Assembly: GCF_001949145.1 (NCBI RefSeq)
Contig: NW_019091362.1
Coordinates: forward strand, 2,080,775-2,144,774
Length of the DNA stretch: 64,000 bases
From: Acanthaster planci
Taxonomy: Eukaryota; Echinodermata; Asteroidea; Valvatida; Acanthasteridae
Reading direction: 5' to 3'
The position numbers and the translations under genes are program-made. Below the pieces are notes generated by a model, which saw only the letters and a list, made by a program, of their open reading frames with translations, was not told the origin of the DNA and searched no databases. This document shows positions 40,501 through 53,248 of this stretch, in pieces (the first letter of the stretch is position 1; each line of letters starts with the position of its first letter).

Positions 40501-43500
40501 TAGTATAACCTCTCAGTACTGAAATCTAGTTTGTAATAATCTATCAGGAACAATTATGTTTGTACAGAATAAGCCGGATTTAGGGTGAATCTATTTTTCC
40601 CATTCGCTGTAACGGTATTGGCAGGTTGTTTGTAAAATGTTTTCCCCAATATTCACAGTGCCTGCAGATGGGTCCCGACTAATGTTGAAGTGTAGCACGC
40701 ACTAATCGAAGTTGATGCACTTCGTCATTGGACCGTAACTGGATTTCACCGCATGTCCCTGTATTCAATTATCCTGAACCAGCTTAAGTTTACTGCACTT
40801 AAGTCGCCAGTCATCAGTGAACGATGTGCTCTCCTGTAGCTGTGGTATGGGCCCGACGATTCATTCCCCCTTCGTCTTCCTCCCCATCGTAAGGCTGGGG
40901 TTAAGGCGGGTCTGCAACGCACGTATGAAGGGAGGGCTCCGTTCAGCGGTCGCATAGAACATCCCCGCTTGACCTCCAATCCACAGACGAGCGCTGGCGA
41001 TATTAAAGCGCAAGTGTCTACGTGACGTGAGTTCATTGCAGAGGTTGTACGTGCCCTGAATGCTAGTTCGTACCAAACGGGGGGTTGGCAAGCTGTCGCG
41101 AGAGACTGATCATCGTTTGTTTAGTTTACAACCATCGCGGCACTCTACAAGGCGCACCCTATAGGAAGGGCCCACAGATATTTATGCCACGTTGATCGAG
41201 TCTTTACCCTTGTCTCCGAAAGTGAAATGCTCTGATACTGTTTGTTTGATTCCTGTTTCTGATATCCCCGACCAGTGATGCGTGTCACAAGCACTTGGGG
41301 TGCGTGGGTGTCATCCTTTGTGGAAGGGAGGGACTAATGGAGGCTTAAAATAGGACAGGTTGTTGTTTACTTTGCATGGGATGGACGGTAGCTACCATCT
41401 AGTAAAATGAGTTTGCTTCTCTTAAAAGTTGCATAACATAAAGATCGCGTGCACTTGCCATTGGCAGAGAAATATTCCAACTATGAACAAAGACACGCAA
41501 TCACTCAGATTACAAATTAGTTCAATAAGTAACAAAGTTACTCCCTGTGTCCCACTTATACTTGGACGAATGACGACCGAGAAAGTCGATTTTTGGACAA
41601 CTGCAGGATTGTCAAGCGAGTCAGACTCTAGCGATATGACATGAATGGCTTAAGTTAACAGTTGTAGTATGAAATCAATGCACTGAGATATTTAATTCAA
41701 AAAGCATGGTTTGGGATGATTTGAATTTATACCGAGGTGTAAGTGGTAATGAATGTTATACTGACTTGCCACAGCAGTTTTAGCAGTGCCATAGTCACTA
41801 TGACAAGCATGCACAATGCAGTGATCCGCTAATGCGCACCTCGAATGAATTTTCATCTACCTATAAAAATATTCTTAACAAGACTGAGACACTGGATTAA
41901 CGGTTGTCAGTGTTTCACTGCGTTTATGTAAAGATTTTCCCTAAGTTGCATTTCTGCATTGTCAACCCGTTTCTGTTAGGTCGTGTACTTTTAACAGGAG
42001 GAGGGTGTGCACATACAAACTGTATTCACAACTTGGACTACAGGTGAGGATCACGATAACTAGTGCATGAATGTACTGCCTATTTTATGTGCATTTAAAG
42101 TAAAAGCAACCTTGTCTTTGAAGCTCATCCAACTCAGAGAAGAGCAAAGGTGGTAAGGTGGAACAGGTTAGCCTTTATTGGGTTACTTTTTCCTGGAGAC
42201 CAGGTTTGAATAGATGACAAGTCGCCGACAGAAGCCGGAGAAATTTCCCACTTATCCAACCATTGTCGGCTCGACACAGGGTGCCGCATCAACGTCGCGA
42301 CTACTTACCTTCACAGATCGATTCCACTGCATTGAATTTGCACATCGCTGGATCACGCAACCTCTTTCAGTGTGTTAACACAGCAGGGGAAGCGAGCACA
42401 ATGTTCTGAAAATTATGGAGGCCGAAACCAGGAGGTCGACCCAGACTTTCTGTACTTCACTGGTGAGGAAATACTTACGCTTGCTGTCCACAGCCCTATG
42501 AACCTTTGTCACAGGTGTAGTGCAATCCGCCATGAGCAGAAACACCCCCTCATCGGTTGAAAAGAGCCATGTTGATCTGAGTGTTCATTTTGTTGGGAGC
42601 GATGCGATAGACTGGTTGCCGTCCCTTACGTAGACTCCAGATGTCTTACAGACGTCCTCTGAACGTATAGGGACCTGTAGCGGGTAATGAAACCGGAGGA
42701 ATCCTGCCAGTTTTATGTAAATAAGGAAACGAAGCCCGCTAAATGCACAAATCAGGCAGACGGTGAAAGAAGGTTTCGTCTTCTCTTCTGCGGTAACAAA
42801 ATAACTTCACCATTAATTTTTTATCAATCCAAAATTTAACAAAATCATGTGGTAAAATAAATTATCGATAATATTCATTGACATCGTGTATTATGTGTAT
42901 TATTCGCTTCAAGTGCTGGAACGTAATTCATGTTAAACCATTGCTATTGGCTTGACAAAAATTTAAATATTCAGCACCCAAATTGACAGGGCTACTCGCA
43001 CACGTTAAACTGCAGCTAGCTACCGGTCCCTGTGTAACAGAGACGGAGACCAGTCCAGCGATGCGACTGCAACACTTGCGTTTCATAGTCGTTCGTGAAC
43101 CACAAATGCACTGTTACTACCAAAGGAACCTGTGTTGCTTGGACAATTACGCCCTCTCTCGGCCCGGCTTGGGGCCCATAATGAATGTTAATTATAATGT
43201 TATACGTATTCATTGTGTCCCAAGTTGTTGCTTAGGCCTATATAGTTGTGGAACGTGTACGTTTTTCATGCTTTAAAATTTTACACTTTAATTTGTTCAT
43301 TGTGAGAATCGTCAAGTAGCCAAGTGAAAAAAGAGCCATTATTCTAGTTTCTCCAAGGTTTTCTCCTGTAAGCGAACGAAAACGTGATCCAGGAAGCACG
43401 TGAAGATCCATTGATGAGCATTATTTGAGCATTCGAGTAATAATCATGAAGCCATGGCGTTTCCTTGCTTTGAAACAGCAGGATCAGAAATAGGCTACCA

Positions 43501-46500
43501 CCACGGCTTCACGAGGTTTGACGAAGATCCGTGGCAAGTAATGCATACAATATTAGTTAATAATGACACGATCATTCTACTCATTGCAATCTCTCAACGG
43601 CAAGACAGTAACACTGATGACGATCATTTTTCAACTTCGACCGACGTTAATTATTCCATCTATCAGTAACTCCTTTAAGGAGCACTCACACAGTAAACCG
43701 ACGAATGCTTCCCTGTAAACATCAAACCAGAAACCGGTTATCGCGCTTGCTCCCTACTGAACATTACTTAGGCCCCCACACGATCAGGACACTCACAATC
43801 GGTAGTTTACCAGGGACGAACTTTAATTTTTCAATTTAACGAGACTATTGATGTAAAGGACGGTGATTTAACAACCGGCCACCGTAAAATATCATATTTG
43901 CACTGACATTAGCCACCCTAGTTCGCGAGTGCGCAGCACCACCGGCATGTTAATGCACTTGATATTCCTCACAGGTCTGTTGACTCATAATTTTCCCCGA
44001 GCCCCAAAAATTCGGTCGTAATTTTTTTCGCAGGAACATTGGATCTCAAATGACGGCCGACTTCCTGGATGATCCTTATTGTTTTCACGGTCGGTTTGGT
44101 GGCCGGCAGTTCCGGTGGTCCATTGGGATGACCAGTCAGGTCCCACAGGCAGACAACCCGTTTGCATAACAAGGTTTGTCCTGTTCGTTTTCCCCTCGAA
44201 GCATAAGGGGGAATCAATAAACGTATCCATAATGCACCCAACACAGCAGCATTCTGGATTTGACCCCAAAATCACTCACTGAATTCAACATTTTTTGCAG
44301 AAAAGGATGCGACCTTGGAAACTGATCCTAGAAATATACTCAGCTTCTCTTTGTTTGCCATCGTAATTCTCTTGCAAAGGCTGATGTAAGCTTTATTTGT
44401 CAGCAGCTTCAAGAATTTGGGTTAAGTTGGCGTAGCGTTAGTGTATTTGTGGGCGAAGTGTTATAAATATAGACCAGAAATATCTTCAAAGAAGCAATAT
44501 TCAAATACATTGAGGAAAAACAACCATCAGAATGCCTATACACGTTGTTAAGTTGTACTCCAACGTATAAACTTTTAAATGTTTGAAGTTTCCTGTGGGT
44601 ATTTAGATCCGAATTTTCAGCCAGTAAAGTAATCCCTTTATGTGTTCTATTACAACGTACAAAGGGAATACGTTAAATGTAGTTTTTCACTCCAATTGAT
44701 CAGGCTACTTAATTGAAATGTAGATTTATACCATGTAAAACTTAGTCTCAATCTAATGACAGTGTTTCCAGCCATTTGTGTCTATGGTTATTGACCTCTT
44801 GCATTTTTGCCCACAGGACAGTGAGGAATATATTACCTTTTTTCTGTTATCGAAGAAGAATTGGCGCCAGGGTTAGTTCGCCCAAATAAACCACCATCCA
44901 AAATGTCATTCGGGGTATACAGTTGCTGACGATTTACAGCCGTATGGCCTGAGTTATCCCAACCAATATCAGCATCATTCCTTAGCAATTCTTATCAGTG
45001 TCGATTTCCCCGGTGTCTTTGACCACGGAGATGCCGTCGGAGTTCTGACTAATCCGGCGCACATCACATTTTCAATTTTCAGCGATAATCGCAGTTGCTT
45101 GGGTTCCAAGTACAACATCGCACATTGTTTATCAAGAGATTGATTTTCTCATCATGGTGTAGGTGTGTAGATTCGGTTCATGCAGTGTGTGTACATAAAT
45201 ATACCTCTGTTAAGGCTGGGCGGAGGGGAAGATCTAAGTATGGCAACAGAGCTATTCAGCAGGCGTCTGCTGATGGTTGTTATTTCATTTTCCTCTGTTA
45301 GTCGACAAGTGAAAATCAGCAGCCACAAGTGTAGGGATGCGGTCTTCTCTAGAAAGCTCTAAAGTTAATTAATTAGGCATTCCTTGTAACTCCATTCTTC
45401 CCTATTAAAACAAACTGTTTACAATAGAAACAATTGTTTAAACTGTGTCGATCGAGTGGTTATCACAGTTATCCTAAACCGTTTGCATGAGGCTGAATAA
45501 AGGTTGGAAAAGCTCATACCTTGAGTGAGCAGCTGGTAGGTGGATAAGGTGTAAAATTTTTAAAAGTGAGACGAGTCTTCGGCACAACATTTACCATTAA
45601 TTGCTGGATCCTGTATAGGCCTTCCGATGAGTCCTTAGCAAGGGGTGTATAAGGGGGCGGGAGACGATGGCTTCAAACTATGTAATACCATCCAACTCTT
45701 AGGAATATTGTCCTTAGTGTGTGCGATAATATTTGCATTTTTACCTATCATCTTGGGGCATTGTTTACTTTGACCACTCTGTCCCGGAAAGCAGTTTCGC
45801 AAAAATTGATGAGCCACACACGAGGATGTCGTCAGAGTGGTGCTGGCGCTACCAAGGGATTATCGAATCACGGACAACGTGAGCAAAGGTTCTGCCGGGT
45901 TTAATATTAAAAGAAGAAAGTCTATCTGTCTTATGTTCCACTTTTCATCCTTGCTATGTCATATATCAGGCTAAGTAAGCAGAGCCTCGAGAATGAGCAA
46001 ACACGTACTCGGACCCCGCCCCCATTTCACAGATAAATACTAACTGGGATGCGGGGGCGGCAATAAGACGTACCTCGCTGACACAAGACATCTTCGTTTA
46101 ATGGCAAAACAGTTATAATTGTGATTATCTGTAAGTGATGTTTTGGAGGAGCGAATCCTAGTGGTTTACATACTAACACAAGTTATTTAATCGCTGGATT
46201 TATACTGCCTAGTCCAGCACTTCGATACCCTTCAAAACCGCTCTGACCCGCTTTTGAAAACGTGATTTCTACGCGTATCTTTCATTGATTAGATGACATC
46301 GGCTTATTTACATTGTCTGTCTAATCTTCGTTATAGTTGCTGACCTTTCTCCTTACAGCGTTACCACTGCTTGAACAATTTTTCAAGATCTTGAAAAATC
46401 TAGACCCAACTTAAAAACTTGAACAGAAAAATCTTAAAAATCCAGAAATCTTGAAAAAATTCCAAAAATCAGACGAAAATATACATTATACTCAGAGATT

Positions 46501-49500
46501 CAACTATTGTCTATATAATATGTATGGATTTACTGGTATTTGTTTTAAATTATTGATCTTAAAACGCGTCTGGATACCATACTTAAAGTCATGCTCCATG
46601 TGTAAGCATAAGCTAGGCACGTAACTCATGTATTGTTCCAAACACGAGCTTACGATCACTAGGCTATGTTTATAGTATCGAAGTCATGACGCGTTTAAAC
46701 CTATTATGCTCTCCAGTACCTGTCAGTCCATGCAAAATAATAGCGCCAGTTTACTGTATTGTTTCCTGCATAATTTTTCTGCGTGAGAGAGAAACCAGTA
46801 TAGACCTACATGTACACGTGTATTTTGTTACGTTTACAACGGGTTGTGTAATAATTTACATAGGCTTGAAAAATCTTGAAAATTTTAAGACTCTGATCTT
46901 GTAAAAAAAAACAAAACTATCCAGTGGTAAACTTGCTTCTCTATAGGGAACTCTGTTTTTCATCAAGTCTGTCACATAAACAGTGTCTTATGTGAAAGGA
47001 TTTTTTATTCTACGACTAGATCAGTGGAAGGTTGTTGCAGTGGTTGGAAACTGGTTCAAGTTCATGTAAATGTACAGCTCACAGAAGGCAGTTCTCTCCA
47101 GAATTCTTGAAAGATATTGTCAGAATTGATTTCGATTGATCAGACCTTAATGTAGGTTACGTTTGTATTGTTTCCCTTGGCTTTGAATCCAGTATAAACT
47201 GGAATTTTGAAATCCACAAAATGGCACCAATCGTCTACAGCGACACAATATTACCAAGTCTGAATTTGAACATTACAAAAGGCATGTGACACGGGTCACA
47301 TGACACTATTTCGACGAGCATAAAGCTGACACAGATTAGCCAACTAGCGTAATGTTGCAGTTTTTATTTATTAAATAAATTCATCATTTTAACTGATTAT
47401 AGACACGAGAAAACCTTTGGGAAATCATCATCATGATCCTAATTAGGGGGAGAGATTTTTTTTTCATGTGCAGCATACGTACATCTGATTCCCATGCTCA
47501 ATGCATGCTCAATGCTTTTTGTGAAACCGTATAAAGGACCCATATAAAAAGCCTTCTTTCCCGGAAAGACAAGACAGGATGGCCAATGTAAACATAACAA
47601 CTGCCGTATGAATCACATGCCATAAATCTTAATTTTGGTTACAGATATGAGTAAACATATTCAGTTTATCGTGTTGTTAATCAATCATGTCGTTATCGCA
47701 ACCTCGTGTCTTGGCAGTAAATTGCTCTTTAACAAGGCCCTCCTTCGCCAGCAATGACCTATTCATACCAAGGCAGTCGTGTCCTCGCTGACCTTGTTTG
47801 GTTTTCCCTTTTAGCCCGCAAAGATATAAACTGTTATTCCATCTTATTATTTTGTTCAATTGGATGTGTGGTTGCTGTATAATACATTGCAATTACTCAG
47901 AAGAGCTAAATGCAGCGTGCCGTGTCAGTCAGCGGTGTGGTCGGTCTGTAATGTTCCTGCCCATGTCAGTCTCTTCTTGTATTCAACACTCAGAAATACA
48001 TATTTTAAACCACGGGAGAATTGAGCAAAGTTGGCATTCTTTACAAGCCGGGCATTTGAGAGTTTGTCGAATGCCGTGTTGTGCACGTTTGGAATACAAT
48101 AAGACAATCGACATCGTTTTCGTAGAATGTCACATAGTAACCGCAGGGTTTCATAAAATCTCTTTCGGATTGACCATGCATAACATGTAGATTAACTCTG
48201 AAAAGTGAAAGTGGGAAAATTAATTACCATGGTTACGAACTACTTGATTCAACAGGGAAAAATTGCAGGCTAGACTTTTAAAAAAGCCGCTTGACAAGTT
48301 TGAATGACTTCTGTCGCTGCTCAGTCAACACCGTTAGGGACTAATCCTTTTTCGTCGACAAAAAGGTTACCAAAATCCCTTTAGGGTGACTTGTTACATT
48401 AAATCTGAATCAGATTTACTGCAGGGTAGTACATCGTTTATTATAAAGATTGTACAAGTTTACAGATTTTACACAGAATGAAATACGTGTGGCATTACTG
48501 TAAAAATCCCCTTCATTTGCTGAGAATTACCTAGCAGCCATATTGGTGCCCGTGGTCTTCCGTAAAATGTAGGATCACATGGAGAACATTGACCGTCAAA
48601 TTCTGTTAACTCGACCTTAAAATTCGCAGTACATATGGTGACCGTACATTTGGCAGAACGCCATTAGCACCCATGCTGCCAGGGAATTTCCTGTACGTTT
48701 GCAGGATATGTTAACGGCATCTTTTTGCTATGGGCAATTCTTTGTAATCCAAGAAATCTGATACACCTGAGAAATGCCGGATTGTGCATTAATGAATTAC
48801 AGCTTTCATTCAAAATTCTCTCATTTTTTGACTCGACACTGTGTCATTTTAATGGCACCATTGGCAATTTGCCGTTAATTGGGTATAAATAAAAACTATT
48901 CTTCCATTTGTCAATTTCCGGTTGTTTTGTTTACGTGACGCCTTGGCACGGTCTCAATTGGGACTGCCTGGGTTTTATTGAGATTTTTTTAGTTCCATTG
49001 TGTGGTTCAAATTCTGGAGAGTACAGCCGTATTAGATACCCTAGGTTAAGCGCTGGAGATTTGCATGCCGTTACATCCCCAGGGTGAAACACAAACAGTG
49101 GAGTACCCGTGAAAACTGCTCCCCGGACAACCATCACATCAACGGAAAATGTAACAAATTGCTTCTGTTGCGATCAACTAGAGAATTCATCTGACCCGCA
49201 CGTGACTCCCCTAACAAAATTTGGCGGGAATTAAGTTAAATTTGTGGCGCTAACTCGCACGGCTAACCTGGTAGACGAGACCCCCACAAGGGTAGGCGCG
49301 GGCGCTTAAGTTGTGCTATTTGTGCGGTGAACAGAAAATTCGCCCCTGGACTCGATGTGATGCAAGGCCTATCAGATGTCACGTGCTCAATTTGTGTCCC
49401 TAAAGAGTTCGTATTCTATACTCACTGCCCTGTCCAAGGGCGCTGATGAAAGCTGGTCAAATGCTGTGAAGGAAACGCAAGGCATTAAGGGTACCGTAGC

Positions 49501-50878
49501 CTCACTTTCCATGCACGTGGACGTGTCAAGGATCGAATGTGATTTTCAACACCTTTCGTCTGCGCTCTTTCAGAACGTTTTTGGTACGAGTGAATTCGTA
49601 TCAAAGAGAGGTAGCTCTGTTAAGGGGGGTACTTTTTTCAGACCCTCATTAGTGCGCATACGGCGAAGATGCACAACGATGATCAATCAATTTGACTAGG
49701 TATCGCGTGAACTTTGACGCCATAATTACAGTTTCAAAGGAATCTTTCTGCAGAATATTTTTGACACAGTATGTGATTCGTAACCGCAAGAAAAGCATAT
49801 GGAAGGATAGAGGCGAACTGTGGGAAATTGGACACTAGTTTAGGTTAAGATTAACTTAAAACGTTTTGGTAGGTTGTGACTTTAGGTTGCTGTGAATTCT
49901 TTGAATTCAGAGCAGAGCTACAATTGTGATTAAAGCAGCCACTATCTTTGTTGAAATACATTCCTCTTGTGTCGCCTTCCGTTTATTCGGAGGCTTCTTT
50001 GCATAATGCAGGGCATGTATATTACGGCTAAAGATTCCGGATATCGTAGTTCCACTTTTCCAGAAGGTCACACATGTTTCCCTCATCGAGGCAAGCGCCA
50101 TCCAGTCTCACAATGTTTTACAGGTTAAAAATACGAAACGTGGTGCATACAAGAAGCACACTGGAGTAACGTTGCAGCTGTTAGAAATGTCTCTATGCAC
50201 TTTTCGGGCAATGTATTTCTAGTCGTGATTGATGCAACTGGGTCGTGGTTTTTAAGAATAAACGGTTTGAAATCAATATTGTAAAGGTTGTAGCCTGAAT
50301 GTCCTGCGTTCTTGTGCGAGCATTTTGTGTCAGTTGGCAAATTAGACATGCTGTTTGGCTAATAGGCTAAGTTCGTGAGAAAAAGGTCATTTTCTTCAGC
50401 CAAAGACCGGCTGAACTAATACATCAACACCCTTTCTGTGCTTCACCGTAAAAGACTTCACCACGAGCCGTCTCCACTTACAATTCTTGCCAATATTCCT
50501 CGTCGCACTATAAATCGTGAAGTTGGACAAAAATGACACCAATGCTGGCCATTTGGCAGCAATAAACTGCACGTGCAAGTCGTTAGGAAGGAAAATAACA
50601 CCGTTCGTAAAAATAGAACAGCGCCCGTGATATCCGCTTCTGTGGTGTTAGCCCAAACGAAGGAGCCGTAGAATTGTCACTGGAACAGCAAGCAGCGCAA
50701 TAAACCTTGCAATAAAGGAGGATGTTCATTTTTTGACGTAAGTAACGAGGTCTTACCCGATGTCATTTAAAACCTATGCATCCTTTACCCTTGGTTCTTG
50801 TTTAACCTTGGATGTCAAAATGTGGCAGAAACAAATGACAATGTAACAGTTTGTCACTCCTCCTTTGCGGATGTTGCC
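34558..50878. other. Non-coding stretch, no recognised gene
   Basis: Both strands were read without finding a supported gene. Small structures present are a perfect 12-bp inverted repeat around GGTACC (39890-39915), an inverted GTGGGATGAT pair near 39706-39740, a GC-rich hairpin (46016-46060), a CATGTGAC/GTCACATG palindrome (47283-47302), and a GCCAGTGGCGTATCCAGGGG word at 39141-39160 of a kind often seen at repeat termini. ATG ORF 49376-49699 (107 codons) is unrecognised. Confidence 0.45.
39890..39915. repeat. Perfect 12-bp inverted repeat, 2-bp spacer
   Basis: GTGGGGTACCAA is followed by TT and then its exact reverse complement. A related pair, TTATGGGGTAC and GTACCCC followed by CCCCATAA, continues between 39932 and 39977. 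The cluster of interlocking inverted repeats suggests the end or core of a foldback element. No coding content is seen. Confidence 0.8.
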
Positions 50879-50937
50879 TTAACCCTAACCCTTCTCAATC
50901 CTTCACCTGTTGGAGGAATGAGGAGGGTTAGGGTTAA
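50879..50937. repeat. TTAA-flanked hairpin with telomere-like repeats
   Basis: The left arm starts TTAACCCTAACCCTTCTC and the right arm ends GAGGGTTAGGGTTAA. The arms are about 24 bp each with few mismatches, around a loop containing TTCACCTG. Each arm holds nearly two copies of the TTAGGG-type telomere hexamer, in opposite orientation. Both outer ends are TTAA. It may be a tiny inverted-repeat transposon or a relic of telomere sequence captured in a repair event. Confidence 0.8.
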
Positions 50938-52817
50938 TGATGGTAGGTATGAAATGAATACATGCAGGACGTATAATGCACGGTTTCTGGGATCTTAAAT
51001 GTGGTTGGCTCTGAAACAATGTTTGTTTTAAGTTCAACAACCGCTAGTATACTGCTGTTGTAGCTACAACCATCCGTATTAATGTTTTTCTGTATCTAGT
51101 ACAACTGAAATTGGATTTCAATAGACATGAAAGTACCATTAAATATGGAAAACCCCTTTTTTTTTAGATCTGTCAAATTCAAGGAGCTCGTCCAAAATAG
51201 GCAGTTCACCTTTTTTCCTCGGTGAAATAGAAAGGTAATCTGATTAAATGGCCACGGTATACAGCAAACTGTATTTTGGAGATGGGCGAGAAATCCCTTG
51301 TTAAATCAACTTCCAAATTCATCCGTCATCTTGAGGCAGCGACCGGCTGTTATTGTTGGGTTCTCTGTAGACTGGCTCGGTCTTCCTGTATGAAGCAATC
51401 CCGTATCCGAGCAATCAGCACAAATGCTCATAGGTATATATCTAATCAGATAGACTCATGGTGCGCCCGAGAGCGAACATTGGCCAAACGTACGGTATAC
51501 ACCCTGTCGATTCACATCAGCAATTAAAAACTATCTATTCTTCGTCAGCATATGCCCCTTTGAGAGGGTTTCAATTTTTCCCCTACCAGATCAGTGGAAC
51601 AAGAGATAAATTTCTTCGGTCTTCGTGCCGGGCGATAATCTTGCTCTGTCAAAATCGGTTAGATTGGCAAGTGACTGTGGATAACAGGCAGTTAAATATC
51701 AGGAGCGTCATCGGTAGACGCCTCTAGATTTATTTGACGCCAAAAGATTACGGACGAGGCCCTATGTTTAAAGTTCTGTCGCGCCGTTTAATTTTGCCAA
51801 GGTCCACTTTTGACAACGCCAACATAAGTCAAGAAGTAATTCAATTATGCACAACGAAAATATAGACTGATTGTTATCGTAAACGATTTCGGAATAAATT
51901 GTTTGTACCCCGGTGGTATTACTTATCAGGGTCATGCATTGGAATCAAATTGTTTGAGGTTATCACTCCTGAAGCTTTGTTAAAAGTGATAACCCATCAG
52001 CCGGCTCAAACAGCCGACACAAAGACGGTTGTTTTTATTAGGTCAGCGAGCTTATTATACAGCGACCCAAATGATACACAGGTGGTATTCTCTGCTAAGC
52101 CCTATTGGCTCAATGATGGCGTTAGGAGACGTGCGGGGCGACTTCAGGTGTGCTGTCTGCCCGATTCCCCTCAAAACAGCGAAGGGAATCAAGCTGCCGT
52201 GATATGAAGTTACACTCGTCCGTGTCCGACGAAGCCGAAATCTGGCAACGGCCTTCCGCCTTGAGCGTTTCAAAACACGCGAGCAATAAGCCAAGAGTTT
52301 TAAGTTTCTTAAACGTGTTTCCCCCGCCCTGAGCGTTAGCACATGCTAGTCCAAATCAAAATGGGGGCAACGACAAACATGTAAAAAAAAATCCGTGGAA
52401 GGTGTGATTCAATTTTAGTATATGTGCAGGTGAAGCCAGCAGATATCCTTATCAATACAGCCAAACAGACTACAACAATAAGGACACTTTCCTTGATATG
52501 ATATTTTTACAATAAAAGATGAATCAATTAATAAATCCCTCTTTACGTTCCATTGCATGCAGCAGATGCCTTACTGTACGTTAACATTTTTCAGAATTGC
52601 ACGACACATGTGCCTCAACGTTAAAAAGGGCATGCGCAGAGCCCAAATACTCACCAGCAGTTAAGATACCTTTGGTTATACATTAACGTAAATGGGCATA
52701 TTGGTGAGCTTATAGAATGTACTTTTCAGGGTCAATAGATGAAATTCTAGTTAGTTATACTCCAAGGTCAAATAAATTTATTATGCTGTGATTGTTTCCT
52801 TCTTTATGTGCCTACAG
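50938..52817. other. Gene-free stretch upstream of the receptor leader
   Basis: No coding exon is recognised. It ends in a strong 3' splice site: a pyrimidine-rich TTTCCTTCTTTATGTG followed by CCTACAG at 52811-52817. This suggests that at least part of the stretch is an intron separating an upstream untranslated exon from the first coding exon. No promoter could be placed. Confidence 0.4.
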
Positions 52818-53074
52818 AAAGTGCGTCAACGAGTGGAGACTTCCAGCTATGAGTACCATATTGAGCCCAACTAATGTGTTAAGCCGCTAACCAAATTTAA
52901 AGCTCAGATAAACCGTGGATACTAAAAACAAATCTACGAATGGCTGAAGGCACTTCTGGTGGTAACTGATTGGGCGCTGATTTGTCCAAAGAGCGACGAC
53001 CGGAACGAGGAGAAAACTGTTTATTATTGTACACAAATACTGTTGTGAAGCTTACCTTTGGAAAATTAGAAAGA
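52818..53074 (+). promoter_or_regulatory. Probable 5' UTR portion of receptor exon, two uORFs
   Basis: If the acceptor at 52817 is used, 257 bases of leader precede the start codon at 53075. The leader contains two short upstream ORFs: 52849-52890 (13 codons plus stop) and 52940-52969 (9 codons plus stop). The second ends in a TGA that is in frame with the receptor, so no in-frame ATG lies between this stop and 53075. This supports the chosen start. Upstream ORFs commonly lower translation of the main frame; that role is inferred here. Confidence 0.5.
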
Positions 53075-53248
53075 ATGACAAGTATGGCTACCACTTCCAC
53101 CTATGACCAACTGATGAACTATTCAAGTAAAGGTGACACATCAGTTATGGCTCATCCAGGAAGGGTGAATTCGTCTACAGAGGGCGCCCTCAACACCACA
53201 ATGGAAAATGCCTTTGCTGACGGGGAGAACAGATACCTGTTTTATAAG
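53075..53248 (+). CDS. Receptor coding exon 1: start codon and extracellular N-terminus
   Basis: 58 codons, ending in phase 0 at donor AAG|GTAAGA. The start is ATGACAAGTATGGCT. The first ATG has A at -3; the second, three codons on, has A at -3 and G at +4 and may also be used. An in-frame TGA at 52967 excludes upstream extension within this exon. The peptide is hydrophilic and has three N-glycosylation sequons (NYSS, NSST, NTTM), as expected for the outside tail of a peptide GPCR. No signal peptide is seen, which is normal for this class. The donor is followed immediately by a second copy of itself. Confidence 0.88.

Noticed and set aside
47798-48190. 130-codon + strand ORF with hydrophobic start
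   Set aside because: Begins at TTG, and the overlapping reverse ORF is also open. No motif is recognised.
52970-53074. 35 extra N-terminal codons before the receptor start
   Set aside because: The frame opens at TTG directly after an in-frame TGA; the first ATG is at 53075.
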